Positions 18,733 to 27,179 of a stretch of 64,000 nt of DNA are shown here, one piece after another. Both the position numbers and the translations under genes were made by a program. How positions within the stretch are numbered: the stretch's first letter is position 1; each line of letters opens with the position of its first letter. The notes under the pieces were generated by a model that worked only from the letters and a program-made list of their open reading frames with translations, was not told where the DNA came from and did not search any database. This DNA comes from Rahnella aquatilis CIP 78.65 = ATCC 33071. GTDB lineage: Bacteria; Pseudomonadota; Gammaproteobacteria; Enterobacterales; Enterobacteriaceae. Location: NCBI RefSeq assembly GCF_000241955.1, contig NC_016818.1:3224001-3288000 (forward strand), given 5' to 3'.

Positions 18733-19521
18733 ATGGCTCAGGACAATCCGGCAGACGAAGAACGCAGCGGTGGGATCCAGGTGATCTCGCGGGCGGCAAC
18801 CATCCTTAATGCGCTGGGAAAACACCCGCAGGGGATGAGTCTCGGTGCCATTGCCAATGAAGTGGATTTACCCCGTTCGACGGTGCAGCGGATCGTTGCT
18901 GCGCTGGCCGAAGAAGGGCTGGTTCGCTCAGAAGGCAGCGGAGGCGTACGTCTTGGTCCGACGCTTCTGAAACTCGTTTCAACGGTCCATACCGATGTCA
19001 TCGCCATCGCCTCCCCTTTTCTGCGTCAGCTTTGCGACAACACGCAGGAAACAGTGTCGCTCGGGCGGGCAAGCGGCCGGCAGATCGCTAATATTCACAG
19101 CATTGTGGCCGAGCGGGAATTGCGCGTGGTGCCGCGCGTCGGTCTGAATCTGCCGATTTACAGCACATCGGGGGGGCGTGCCCTGCTATCACTGAAAACC
19201 GATGAGGAGATCCGTATTATCGTCGGGGATGTACTGGAGCCCGCCACAGAAAATACTGTGCGGACCCTTGACTCACTGCTGGAAAAAATCGCCAGGGTGC
19301 GGGAAAGCGGGATTTCGCTGGAAGAGGGAGAAACGGTAAACGGCGTGACCACACTGGCTATCGCGATAGATACCATTTTAGGCCGTTACTCCGTGTCGGT
19401 ACTTTTCCCTACCGCCCGGCGGGCAGCCAAAGAGTCGCAAATCCGCGAAGCGTTGCTGGAATGCAAAAAAGCCCTGATTGGCGAAATTGGTAAATTAGGT
19501 GAACCCCACGTATCCGGTTAA
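18733..19521 (+). CDS. IclR-family transcriptional regulator
   Basis: 262 residues: an N-terminal winged helix-turn-helix (SLGAIANEVDLPRSTVQRIV, about residues 37-56) and a C-terminal IclR effector-binding domain (about 90-255). AAAGGAGAAATA before the ATG at 18733 decides the start over the ATG at 18697. It is divergent from the EmrAB-like genes and 20 bases upstream of a universal stress protein gene, so it probably represses the pump and co-transcribes the stress protein. Ligand is unknown. Confidence 0.9.
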   Translation: MAQDNPADEERSGGIQVISRAATILNALGKHPQGMSLGAIANEVDLPRSTVQRIVAALAEEGLVRSEGSGGVRLGPTLLKLVSTVHTDVIAIASPFLRQLCDNTQETVSLGRASGRQIANIHSIVAERELRVVPRVGLNLPIYSTSGGRALLSLKTDEEIRIIVGDVLEPATENTVRTLDSLLEKIARVRESGISLEEGETVNGVTTLAIAIDTILGRYSVSVLFPTARRAAKESQIREALLECKKALIGEIGKLGEPHVSG

Positions 19522-19541
19522 AAATAGACAAAGGAGTTGCC

Positions 19542-19988
19542 GTGTTTGATGTCATTTTGTTAGCCGTAGACGGCTCAAAGCAATCACCTTTCGTGATTGA
19601 TCTCGCCCGCCAGCTGGCAAAGGGACAGGCTTCCACGGTTTTCGTCACCTGCTGCATTGACGAGTCTTACGCGCTGGAAAACAACGGCGATGCCTCTGGT
19701 GAAATCGTCGATTATCCGCCAGCAGAAGAAGAGCAAAACACCGCGCGCGCCGTGGTCGGGCAGGCAGTGGAAACTTTGTTACAGGCGGGGATCCGTGCGA
19801 GAGGCAATCTTATCGTCGGTCCGGCAGGAGAAGCGCTGGTGGCAGAAGCCGAAAGACTCAATGCCTCATTGATTGTCATCGGTCACCGTCAGCTTTCAGC
19901 ATTTGGCCGGATGATGAAAGGCTCGGTCAGTGCGGAAGTGATCGCGGCCGCGTCCTGCCCGGTTATGGTTGAAGTTCGCGGTAATTAA
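19542..19988 (+). CDS. Universal stress protein, UspA family
   Basis: 148-residue Usp-fold protein. The N-terminal ILLAVDGS and C-terminal IGHRQLSAFGRMMKGSVS match the ATP-binding Gx2Gx9G(S/T) class. It starts with GTG, preceded by AAGGAG at 5 bases. The 20-base spacing after iclR points to one transcript. A link between a stress protein and an efflux regulator is plausible, but the role is unknown. Confidence 0.9.
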   Translation: MFDVILLAVDGSKQSPFVIDLARQLAKGQASTVFVTCCIDESYALENNGDASGEIVDYPPAEEEQNTARAVVGQAVETLLQAGIRARGNLIVGPAGEALVAEAERLNASLIVIGHRQLSAFGRMMKGSVSAEVIAAASCPVMVEVRGN

Positions 19989-20012
19989 TATTTCTGATGT
20001 CAGACGATAAAA

Positions 20013-20035
20013 AGCGCCCTCAGGCGCTTTTTTTA
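20013..20035 (+). terminator. Terminator after the iclR-usp operon
   Basis: AGCGCC (20013-20018) pairs with GGCGCT (20023-20028), followed by seven or more Ts. Confidence 0.93.
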
Positions 20036-20066
20036 GACGAATGAAGAGCAGAAATAACGGGGAGGA

Positions 20067-20351
20067 TTATTTAATGTTTATCAGTCCCATGGATTTTGCC
20101 CACTCTGTGATGTGATCCCGATAAAAGAAAGTAATATCCAGTTCCAGTGAACATTCCTTTGATGGCGTCACGCTGCCTAAACACGGGTATTCCTGCGGAC
20201 GATATTCAAAAAGAAAATCATCCATTTCCTCATCCGTCAGCAACTTATCGCCTTCCATTTTATCCTGATAGAAATAGGCATCAAGCATCCAGGTGCGGTA
20301 TTCAAAATCATTTTTAATCAATTGCATAAGGATAATCTCGCTAAATGACAT
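20067..20351 (-). CDS. Small acidic protein, paralogue of the gene at 21961
   Basis: 94 residues (86 if the ATG at 20327 is used), acidic, soluble, no known domain. It shares with the product of 21961-22221 the pattern FEYRxWxxD...DDFxF..RPxxYPC...FFY....EWA..MG, so the two genes form a local paralogous pair. The ATG at 20351 lies one base after the stop of the upstream frame, suggesting coupled translation; the paralogue aligns better from 20327. Function unknown. Confidence 0.65.
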   Translation of the reverse strand: MSFSEIILMQLIKNDFEYRTWMLDAYFYQDKMEGDKLLTDEEMDDFLFEYRPQEYPCLGSVTPSKECSLELDITFFYRDHITEWAKSMGLINIK

Positions 20352-20352
20352 G

Positions 20353-20550
20353 TTACATATCTGACAGGGTTTTCCCCTGTATGACGGCCTGTTTCATCAG
20401 ATATGTGTCGTACTCGAGCCATCCGTTGCCGATCTCATAACAAGAAATTAACATATTAATGACCGTTAGCAAGCTGCAATTACTCTTAAAAACGTTTTTC
20501 CCAAACTCATCAGCATTTAATAGAAAAGAACACATCCTTATATAATTCAA
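20353..20550 (-). CDS. Small protein of unknown function
   Basis: 65 residues (starts MNYIRMCSFLLNADEF), possibly from TTG at 20550; an ATG five codons later is an alternative. No family recognised. The stop abuts the start of the paralogue gene at 20351, which argues for a two-gene unit. AT-rich relative to surrounding core genes, suggesting acquired DNA. Confidence 0.45.
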   Translation of the reverse strand: MNYIRMCSFLLNADEFGKNVFKSNCSLLTVINMLISCYEIGNGWLEYDTYLMKQAVIQGKTLSDM

Positions 20551-20744
20551 ATAAATGAATCACGTCGTTTGCATTCACAAGGTAATTAATTTGGCGAGGG
20601 CTTATTAATAACGGCGGATGAAATGTGAAAGGAACAGAACTGACATTGGGGATGCTTTCGCATCGCCACTGCCAACCCTGTTCCCAAAATCTTTTTTAGC
20701 GTCTGTCATTCAACTCATCAAACATTTAACTCATCAAACTTCTG

Positions 20745-21110
20745 TTACCAGCGGCCCGGAGGCGGACCTTCTCGCCAGTGCCCGGGAGGGCCATCACGCC
20801 AGTGTCCGGGAGGCCCCTCGCGCCAGTAGTAGCCAGGAGGCGGGCCTTCATGCCAACGCTCACGATGCCAGTAGCGTGGCGGCGGTGGAGCCGGTTCGTA
20901 ATAAACCCAGTGCCCGCGACCTTCATCACGATAATGCTGATCCCACCAACCCGGTGGACGCCAGTCGCCACCGTCCCAATAGTATCCGCGGTCGTCACGG
21001 TCTCCGATATGCAGTGACAACCCTGGCATATTAACGCCAAGCTCGACGTTCGCCTGTGCGACAGCGGGCAAAGTTAGCAAAACGGCGAGAACTAAAATCA
21101 GCTTTTTCAT
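20745..21110 (-). CDS. DUF2502 (YpeC-like) secreted protein with GPP-rich tail
   Basis: 121 residues with a clean signal peptide (MKKLILVLAVLLTLPAVAQA) followed by the DUF2502 core SLHIGDRDDRGYYWDGGDWRPP, like E. coli YpeC. The tail repeats units of the type REGPPGHW/RDGPPGHW three to four times and is rich in W, P, G, H. GTGAGG precedes the ATG at 21110. Likely periplasmic; function unknown. The histidine-rich tail could bind metal, which is inference only. Confidence 0.82.
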   Translation of the reverse strand: MKKLILVLAVLLTLPAVAQANVELGVNMPGLSLHIGDRDDRGYYWDGGDWRPPGWWDQHYRDEGRGHWVYYEPAPPPPRYWHRERWHEGPPPGYYWREGPPGHWRDGPPGHWREGPPPGRW

Positions 21111-21313
21111 TGTGAACCTCACAACCTGCTTATCAGGTGGTGACAAAGTACCCCCGGCTATCTTCCTGTTCTATAGGAATTTATCCCAAAAGAATACCCT
21201 TAACGTAACCCTTACATTTGCGTCAGTACGCCACTGCGGACACCCCGTTGCAACGCTATGGCAACAAAGGGAATTCAGTTCAACATTGCGAAGTCGTTAT
21301 AAATGACAGATAC

Positions 21314-21340
21314 AAAAAAAACCGCCGAAGCGGTTTTTTT
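21314..21340. terminator. Terminator for the 43-residue gene
   Basis: ACCGC and GCGGT with a CGAA tetraloop, flanked by A8 and T7 runs, so it works in both directions. It lies 24 bases after the stop of the small gene at 21364. Confidence 0.88.
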
Positions 21341-21363
21341 GTTTGCTGCTTTGTTGTGCAAAA

Positions 21364-21495
21364 TCAGATTTTACAGCCTTCGCAGTCACTTTCGTCCTGA
21401 ACGGCTTCAGGCACTTCTGCTGCTTTTTCAGCTGCTTTAACTTCGGCAGTTTCCAGTGCAGCATCGATGTCAAAATCAAAAATATCGTCGCTCAT
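21364..21495 (-). CDS. 43-residue acidic protein with C-terminal CxxC
   Basis: Reads MSDDIFDFDIDAAL..., alanine/glutamate-rich, ending DCEGCKI. AAGGTG lies 6 bases before the ATG and a strong terminator follows the stop, so this looks like a genuine short gene. The terminal CEGC pair could bind a metal or form a disulfide. I do not recognise the family. Confidence 0.6.
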   Translation of the reverse strand: MSDDIFDFDIDAALETAEVKAAEKAAEVPEAVQDESDCEGCKI

Positions 21496-21674
21496 TCTCA
21501 TCACCTTAAATGTTCAAAATCGCGTTCAGTATAAACGACAGGCCACGCCCGGTGCCGGTTTTTTTGTGCCCTGCCGCCGCAGGATTTGCATAAAGTGCAT
21601 CGGGAAACCATAGTTATAGTGAATGCAACAGTGTCACGGAGACACTTTTTTGAAATAAATACGAGGAGAACCGG

Positions 21675-21887
21675 ATGACGACGTCAAACATCAAAGCGTG
21701 GGCAAATACCCGTGAAACCTCTCACGAAATCGCCGAGGCCATTTTCGAACTGGCGAATAACGACGAGACGCTGGCACAGAAAATCTGGGAAGAAGGCAAC
21801 GACGAAGTGTTGCCTATCGCGTTCGCCAAAACCAAGGAAGACTATTTGTTCTGGGGTGAAGAGAAAATCGATCGGAAAAATGTCTGA
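21675..21887 (+). CDS. yccJ: YccJ family protein
   Basis: 70-residue acidic protein homologous to E. coli YccJ (75 residues): [24 protein letters not shown] and the tail [12 protein letters not shown] are conserved. Function is unknown. GAGGAG upstream gives a strong start. In E. coli it follows wrbA; here wrbA is not adjacent, so the pair has been separated. Confidence 0.9.
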   Translation: MTTSNIKAWANTRETSHEIAEAIFELANNDETLAQKIWEEGNDEVLPIAFAKTKEDYLFWGEEKIDRKNV

Positions 21888-21960
21888 TAACCACAGCGTG
21901 AACGGCTGACGCTCAGCCCTGAGTCTGACTTAGGGCTGAATCAGCATGAAACTGGCGCAG

Positions 21961-22221
21961 TTAGCTGTCGAAGCCAAATCCCATTTTATACGCCCACTCA
22001 AAGACTTGCTCTTTGTAGAAAAAACGCGGCTCACACACACCCGGTTCGCCTGGCGTCTGGATCATCACGGCCACGCACGGATAAGCCACCGGACGGGCGT
22101 CAAAGATAAAGTCATCCACTTCCTGATCGGCAAACTCAGAGGTTTCGCCTACCGCACTCGCCTGGAATATTTCATCCATTATCCACTGACGGTATTCAAA
22201 TTCGTTGCTGATAAATTTCAT
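21961..22221 (-). CDS. Small acidic protein, paralogue of the gene at 20067
   Basis: 86 residues, acidic, soluble. Shares FEYRxWxxD, DDFxF..RPxxYPC and FFY...EWAxxMG with the protein at 20067-20351. GAGG lies 6 bases before the ATG at 22221, so I prefer it to the ATG one codon earlier. Function unknown. The pair may have arisen by local duplication with later insertion of DUF2502 and yccJ between. Confidence 0.7.
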   Translation of the reverse strand: MKFISNEFEYRQWIMDEIFQASAVGETSEFADQEVDDFIFDARPVAYPCVAVMIQTPGEPGVCEPRFFYKEQVFEWAYKMGFGFDS

Positions 22222-22272
22222 CATTCACCTCTGTCTGGCATTGACTCTGCTGGCGGTCATTTCCCGATTTAA

Positions 22273-22548
22273 TCAACCGTGTAAGGCGTCACTGCCACAG
22301 CAAGGGCATACTTCGGCACGCGTTACGGACATTTGCGCGCTGCCGTCGCTGTCCCATTCAACTCTCAACGGTTTGCCGTTATCGTGTACGGCTTTGATGA
22401 AACGATCAAAATGTACAGCCTGCCCGGTCATCGTTTCTGTCAGTAACAGTTCATCGCCAGCATAAATGCGTGCGGTAGCTTGCGCATCCTGTTTTTCGCC
22501 TGAGATGATTTTGTGCAGATGATGAATGGTAAGTTTGATTCGTTCCAC
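22273..22548 (-). CDS. Protein of unknown function with C-terminal CPCCGS motif
   Basis: 91 residues. Starts with GTG, preceded by AGGAG at 5 bases. The body looks like a small beta-rich domain; the tail AEVCPCCGSDALHG is a cysteine knuckle that may bind zinc. Same strand as the paralogue 49 bases downstream. A 9-base inverted repeat (ATCATTTTT at 22572, AAAAATGAT at 22602) lies in its upstream region and could be an operator. Family not recognised. Confidence 0.65.
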   Translation of the reverse strand: MERIKLTIHHLHKIISGEKQDAQATARIYAGDELLLTETMTGQAVHFDRFIKAVHDNGKPLRVEWDSDGSAQMSVTRAEVCPCCGSDALHG

Positions 22549-22675
22549 TGTCGCTCCTGTAACGGCTCAACATCATTTTTCTCGCGTTCAAATACGTTCA
22601 CAAAAATGATGTCCAGCCGCTATTTTATCAGAGCATGCAGGGTAACGTCATGGCCTGTTGCCATGTTTAGAGGGG

Positions 22676-23185
22676 TTATGAGTGAGCTAACTGTGCTGTC
22701 CCGGCGCTGTCTGGCAACTGGCGCTCCAGCCGCGCCAGATCGTAGACATCATAGAAGTCCACAAAACCTTTATGGCGGACAATCGATTCAATACGGTTTT
22801 TAATGTGCTCACTGACATCAGCAGCGCTGAGAATTTGCTTCACAGCGTCAGCAGAAAGCTCGCGGCTGAAATACCATTCGCCGTTATAGCAAACGCGTAA
22901 ATCAAGCACGCCGATATCTTCGTAGCGATAAACCGGCTTAATTTCCAGCAATAGCATCGCGGACATAAAGATCAGGAAAGCCGTAAATCCGATAAACCAG
23001 CCGAGTCCCATATAAGGTGAAACGTACATGACGATGCCCACGGCAATGTACCCCACCAGCATAGCCAGACATAACCACGGATGGTTTACGAAGAACTCAG
23101 CGTTGATCCGCGCTTTACCATCGCGCCCTTCCTGGCGGTTGATGCGATCAATTTCACTGTTTAATACGTTTTTGATTACGTCCAT
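22676..23185 (-). CDS. ylaC: YlaC family inner-membrane protein
   Basis: 169 residues with two adjacent membrane helices (about 38-80) and the conserved block RYEDIGVLDLRVCYNGEWYFSRE, matching E. coli YlaC (156 residues). The C-terminal half is soluble. GAGG 6 bases before the ATG at 23185 sets the start. Function unknown. Confidence 0.88.
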   Translation of the reverse strand: MDVIKNVLNSEIDRINRQEGRDGKARINAEFFVNHPWLCLAMLVGYIAVGIVMYVSPYMGLGWFIGFTAFLIFMSAMLLLEIKPVYRYEDIGVLDLRVCYNGEWYFSRELSADAVKQILSAADVSEHIKNRIESIVRHKGFVDFYDVYDLARLERQLPDSAGTAQLAHS

Positions 23186-23243
23186 CTCATACCTCATTGC
23201 GTCACGACTATAATGCAATCTGATTACATAATTTTATCACGAC

Positions 23244-23297
23244 AACTGTTATAGCGCGTAGAGCAGTTAACCTGCGTAAATCGGGAAACTGTTATAG
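23244..23297. repeat. Direct repeat upstream of the gyrase-inhibitor-like gene
   Basis: AACTGTTATAG occurs at 23244-23254 and 23287-23297, 43 bases apart (about four helical turns), in the intergenic region between ylaC and the SbmC-like gene. The spacing suits a regulator binding on one face of the helix. Confidence 0.4.
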
Positions 23298-23362
23298 TTC
23301 GGCATTTGCACGTTACTCAACAGGGAACCCGTTCAATGCATGTCAGATAAAAGGAGATCATC

Positions 23363-23839
23363 GTGGCATTATTAATTGTAGAGAGACCGGCCAAAAAGCT
23401 GGTGAGCTACCGGGTGGTGGGCCCCTATCAGGAGTCTATCCACAGTGGTTTTCAGCAACTGATGAAATGGGCTGCACGGCACCATCAGCCGCAAAACGAA
23501 TGGCTGACGTGGTTTCATGATAATCCTGACACCACGCCGGCTGAGGCTTTGCGTGCTGATCCGTCGGTTTGTGTAGCCGATAATTTTATTCTGGATGATG
23601 CGGAAGGACTGACGTTGCAAACGTTGCCGGGAGGCACGTATGCGGCGTATCACACCACGATTACAGACGGCAATTTTGAAAAAGCCTGGCGGGAATTCTA
23701 CAGCCAGCTGCTGGCCAGTACGAGCTATCGCCCGGATGGAAAAGCTTGCTTTGAGCACTATCTCAGCGACGGTTCCAAAAATGGCATCTGGGAAGTGGTT
23801 TTTTATCAGTCGGTCGAAAAAATCCCGGCAATCCGCTGA
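23363..23839 (+). CDS. sbmC: DNA gyrase inhibitor, SbmC/GyrI family
   Basis: 158-residue GyrI-like protein, same length as E. coli SbmC, which binds gyrase and protects against microcin B17 and quinolones. Conserved features are the N-terminal RVVGPYQESIHSGFQQLMKW, WFHDNPDTTPAEALRAD and the acidic patch near CFEHYLSDG. AAAGGAG precedes the ATG. E. coli sbmC is under LexA; no CTG-N10-CAG box is obvious here. Convergent with deoR, 5 bases from its end. Confidence 0.8.
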   Translation: MALLIVERPAKKLVSYRVVGPYQESIHSGFQQLMKWAARHHQPQNEWLTWFHDNPDTTPAEALRADPSVCVADNFILDDAEGLTLQTLPGGTYAAYHTTITDGNFEKAWREFYSQLLASTSYRPDGKACFEHYLSDGSKNGIWEVVFYQSVEKIPAIR

Positions 23840-23844
23840 AAGTA

Positions 23845-24609
23845 TTACACCAGCAGCGGAATGTCGGACTGCTCGCAGAAATCGAGATAAGCCTGTGGTG
23901 GTTCAGCGTTGCTGACCACCACATTAAAGCGCGCAAGCGGCGCAATGGCTGCAGGCCGGATCTGATCAAATTTGCTGCTATCCACGACGAGAATACTCTG
24001 CGCTGAGCGTGCTATAGCCTGATGTTTCATCAGTAATTCATCAAAATTAAAGCAGGTTACACCATGCTCAATACTGACGCCCGCAGCAGAAATAAAAGCT
24101 TTCGCCGGACGGATAAAATCGAGTTCGCTGCTGCGCCCGATAGGCGTAAAAATGCTGTTACTGGATTTAAACGCACCGCCACACAGGATGACTTCACAGT
24201 GAGGTTTTTCCTGCAGCGCCAGAAAGGTATTGAGCGAGTAACAAATAGCCGTAAATACCCGGTCATCTGCAATGCTTTCAATCACATAAGGCATTGTCGT
24301 GCCGCAGTCAAAAAAGACGGTATCGTTATCCTGAATAAGACTGGCTGCACGGGCGGCAAGGCGTTGTTTCTCAGCAACCTGGCGGGTTTTCTGTTCGCTG
24401 ATAAAGTAATGCGTCGCCGGATTATTCTTCGGATCAATCACAATGTAACCGCCGAGCAAAATGACCGGCGCAGGTGCTGCATTGAGATCACGACGGACAG
24501 TCATTTCCGAAACATTAAGCAGTAAAGACGCTTCTTTAAGGTGAATTTTGTCGGTCTTTTTTAATGCCAGCAACAGACGCTGGATCCTGTCTTCACGCTT
24601 ATTTTCCAT
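23845..24609 (-). CDS. deoR: Deoxyribose operon repressor
   Basis: 254-residue DeoR-family repressor (E. coli 252). It has the helix-turn-helix HLKEASLLLNVSEMTVRRDL at about residues 22-41 and a sugar-isomerase-like effector domain with FFDCGTTMPYVIE. In E. coli it represses deoCABD in response to deoxyribose-5-phosphate. Identity is strong in CYSLNTFLALQEKPHC. Start at 24609 by alignment with E. coli; the frame extends upstream to 24669 without support. Confidence 0.92.
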   Translation of the reverse strand: MENKREDRIQRLLLALKKTDKIHLKEASLLLNVSEMTVRRDLNAAPAPVILLGGYIVIDPKNNPATHYFISEQKTRQVAEKQRLAARAASLIQDNDTVFFDCGTTMPYVIESIADDRVFTAICYSLNTFLALQEKPHCEVILCGGAFKSSNSIFTPIGRSSELDFIRPAKAFISAAGVSIEHGVTCFNFDELLMKHQAIARSAQSILVVDSSKFDQIRPAAIAPLARFNVVVSNAEPPQAYLDFCEQSDIPLLV

Positions 24610-24693
24610 GATGTTATCTCGTGCCTTCCCGGTTCGCAGCCGCTCACTATACCGTTGCCCGCCAGTCACCGCAAACCCTGCTAATACCTGACA

Positions 24694-25353
24694 TTACTGC
24701 AACTGACGAAGCGTCAGATAACCGCCGAATACGGCACCCGTATCAATATAAAACTGATTGGCAAACTGCATTGCAGGCTCAACCGGTGTGTGACCGAAAT
24801 AAAATTCATCCGCGCCCGTAATCGGTTGAAAACGGCCTGCCAGTGCAGAATTCACACGCTCACGATCCCAGATAACGTCATCCCCATCCATTGGTTTATC
24901 GAACACGTATTCATCGGAAAGATAATCGGCATGAGCCACCACGATGCGCTTGCCCTCACGGGTGGTCAGTTCGAGAATATGTGGCAGTTTATCAGCCTGC
25001 AAAATCAGCGCTTTTGCCTGTTCTTGTTTGTCATGCTCAAGGGCATAAAACCAGTCGCCACCATTACGTAACCAGCGCGGGATATTCTCTTCGTTTATGG
25101 CATCAATCGCCATCTGCTCGTGATTTCCGCGTACACACGCGAACCAGGTTTCATTGAGTAGTTGCAAACAACCGACGCTGTCAGGCCCGCGATCAGCAAG
25201 GTCACCCACAGATAACAGCAGATCGCGGTGGGGATCGAAAGACACTTTCGCCAGCTTTTCCCCGAGCAAACTCAGGCAACCATGCAAATCGCCAACAATA
25301 TAAATGTGTCTGTATATTGAACAATCAATACGATGGTACAGAGCAGGAGTCAT
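24694..25353 (-). CDS. pphA: Serine/threonine protein phosphatase, PphA type
   Basis: 219-residue PPP-family metallophosphatase. The three signature motifs GDLHGC, GDLADRGPDS and RGNHE coordinate two metal ions, and FGHTP and the C-terminal YIDTGAVFGGYLTL are as in E. coli PphA (PrpA), linked to misfolded-protein stress signalling. The ATG at 25353 is preferred to TTG at 25362. Paralogous PphB or Ap4A hydrolases are less similar. Confidence 0.88.
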   Translation of the reverse strand: MTPALYHRIDCSIYRHIYIVGDLHGCLSLLGEKLAKVSFDPHRDLLLSVGDLADRGPDSVGCLQLLNETWFACVRGNHEQMAIDAINEENIPRWLRNGGDWFYALEHDKQEQAKALILQADKLPHILELTTREGKRIVVAHADYLSDEYVFDKPMDGDDVIWDRERVNSALAGRFQPITGADEFYFGHTPVEPAMQFANQFYIDTGAVFGGYLTLRQLQ

Positions 25354-25576
25354 ACTTCGCAAAAACCCATAATCAGGATGAATACCTTAAGTGTAATGCA
25401 AGATGATAATGAGGAAAGCGGAGAAAATCGGGGAAAAACTTTGCCTTGTCATCAGCGGCTTGTGCGCTCCCTACACTGAGTTGACGCTGAAATCCACTGA
25501 TAATTAAATTATCGTTAAGTCACTGACGCCTTTTTGTGCTAGACTACTGCCCGCTCTAAGTAAAACCGGAGGTTTT

Positions 25577-25843
25577 ATGAGTTCCACAGTTTTAAGCGCT
25601 CAAGACGAGTGTCCGTTATGCCAAAGCACGAATAAGACGTCGGTTAATATGTCGGCGAAAATTGTTACCGTGACCTGCACTTCTTGTGGCCGGTACAGTA
25701 TCTTCCGCAAAACCATGGAAGAGATCTCAATCGACAGAAAGAAACGCGTTGCCCTGCAGGCGTTTTTCACCAGCCAGCCTAACTACCATTTGCCGCTATC
25801 AATCAGGGCATTGAGCAACACTGATTCATCGGGTGAATTCTAA
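25577..25843 (+). CDS. Small zinc-ribbon protein of unknown function
   Basis: 88 residues. CPLC (about residues 12-15) and CTSC (about 35-38) make a four-cysteine zinc ribbon; the remainder is basic and helical (EEISIDRKKRVALQAFF). CCGGAGG lies 6 bases before the ATG. A C/G-rich hairpin with flanking AAAAC/GTTTT (25848-25873) follows as a probable terminator. No family recognised; monocistronic. Confidence 0.72.
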   Translation: MSSTVLSAQDECPLCQSTNKTSVNMSAKIVTVTCTSCGRYSIFRKTMEEISIDRKKRVALQAFFTSQPNYHLPLSIRALSNTDSSGEF

Positions 25844-25987
25844 CCCTAAAAACGCCCCTCGGGGCTGTTTTAATTTCTGATTTTCTTCATCTCTTTCATC
25901 CAATAACCGACACAACCGACATGGCGTTCAGAACATGTCAATTCTGGCTGAGGTTGCGCACGCGAAGAATGTGATTGAAGAAACACT

Positions 25988-26016
25988 TAAGGCCCCCTGT
26001 TGCAGGTGGCCTTTTT
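25988..26016 (+). terminator. Orphan plus-strand terminator
   Basis: AAGGCC..CCTG pairs with CAGG..GGCCTT and is followed by six Ts. No annotated plus-strand gene ends here, and the zinc-ribbon gene already has its own terminator, so a short unannotated transcript may end at this point. Confidence 0.75.
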
Positions 26017-26048
26017 TATTGCATCAGGAAGATGTGAATTTCAGAAAT

Positions 26049-26070
26049 AAAAAAACCACCCGAAGGTGGC
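26049..26070 (-). terminator. Terminator of the pgsA-tRNA operon
   Basis: On the minus strand GCCACC TTCG GGTGG is followed by seven Ts. It lies 52 bases past the 3' end of tRNA-Leu. Confidence 0.92.
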
Positions 26071-26121
26071 TATAACGACATTACTACTTTATTGCTTTTG
26101 ATTATTCAGCTAATTTTCCCA

Positions 26122-26207
26122 TGGTACCCGGGACGAGACTTGAACTCGTACAGCCATAAGCCGAGGGATTTTAAATCCCTTGTGTCTACCGATTCCACCA
26201 CCCGGGC
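26122..26207 (-). tRNA. leuZ: tRNA-Leu (anticodon TAA)
   Basis: 86 bases including encoded CCA, nearly identical to E. coli leuZ: acceptor GCCCGGG/CCCGGGT, long variable arm, anticodon loop with TAA reading UUA. Last of three tRNA genes co-directional with pgsA. Confidence 0.97.
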
Positions 26208-26218
26208 TCCGGGAAAAT

Positions 26219-26292
26219 TGGAGGCGCGTTCCGGAGTCGAACCGGACTAGGCGGATTTGCAATCCGCTACATAACCGCTTTGTTAACGCGCC
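26219..26292 (-). tRNA. cysT: tRNA-Cys (anticodon GCA)
   Basis: 74 bases with encoded CCA. Acceptor GGCGCGT/ACGCGCC, anticodon stem around TTGCAAA (GCA). Matches E. coli cysT and lies 11 bases upstream of leuZ. Confidence 0.98.
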
Positions 26293-26350
26293 TTAAATCT
26301 TACTACTTGTCTTGCACTTAAACCAATTCACGAACCAGTTTAAGAAAATT

Positions 26351-26426
<76 letters not shown>

Positions 26427-26574
26427 TTTAATCAGAACGTACTGATTTTTTTAACTAATCTTCTGGCATAAGACTGGCTGCCTTCCGATGCGTTGCATTC
26501 TACTGACCTGACGGATTGAGTCAATAAAATTATCTGCTTCATGCGATCGTTTGACGTTTTTTACGGCAGTTTGA

Positions 26575-27123
26575 TCAGGGTTCCAGCAAATCATGACGCG
26601 CAGCGTTCAGATATTGGAACATTGACCAGAAAGTCAGCACTGCCGCAATATAAAGTGCAGCGACACCAACCCAGACAACAATGGCATCAGGACGCCACAA
26701 CAGCGCGACCAGCGACAGCATCTGCGCCGTGGTTTTCACTTTACCGATCCAGGAAACGGCCACACTGCTGCGTTTTCCAATCTCAGCCATCCACTCACGT
26801 AGCGCGGAAATAATGATTTCACGGGCAATCATGGTCGCCGCCGGTAACGTAATCCACCATGAGTGAAAATATTCAGCCACCAGCACCAGCGCAATCGCTA
26901 CCATCACTTTATCAGCGACCGGATCAAGGAATGCACCAAAACGCGTCGTCTGCTTCCAGCGGCGGGCCAGATAGCCGTCAAACCAGTCGGTTACGGCAGC
27001 AAAAACGAAAATCAGCGCACAGGCCATTGATGCCCACGGATAAGGCAGGTAAAAGGCCAGCACGAAGAACGGTATCAGTACAACGCGAAACAGGGTAAGG
27101 CACGTAGGTATATTAAATTGCAT
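26575..27123 (-). CDS. pgsA: CDP-diacylglycerol-glycerol-3-phosphate phosphatidyltransferase
   Basis: 182-residue integral membrane enzyme making phosphatidylglycerol phosphate, the committed step to phosphatidylglycerol and cardiolipin. The CDP-alcohol phosphotransferase motif is seen as [10 protein letters not shown] followed by GAFLDPVAD. Five or so helices; length identical to E. coli PgsA. It follows uvrC by 56 bases and precedes three tRNAs. Confidence 0.97.
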   Translation of the reverse strand: MQFNIPTCLTLFRVVLIPFFVLAFYLPYPWASMACALIFVFAAVTDWFDGYLARRWKQTTRFGAFLDPVADKVMVAIALVLVAEYFHSWWITLPAATMIAREIIISALREWMAEIGKRSSVAVSWIGKVKTTAQMLSLVALLWRPDAIVVWVGVAALYIAAVLTFWSMFQYLNAARHDLLEP

Positions 27124-27179
27124 AGCGAAGGTAACTGTTTGTCCGGTGTGGATATTATGAGTATGTTGCTACATTGCCT

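Noticed and set aside
23221..23362. LexA box upstream of sbmC
   Set aside because: Searched for CTG-N10-CAG as in E. coli sbmC; only pairs with wrong spacing were found.
25932..26083. Short frame starting MSILAEVAHAKN
   Set aside because: It reads through the plus-strand terminator and the minus-strand terminator hairpin, lacks a ribosome site and ends in sequence explained by those structures.
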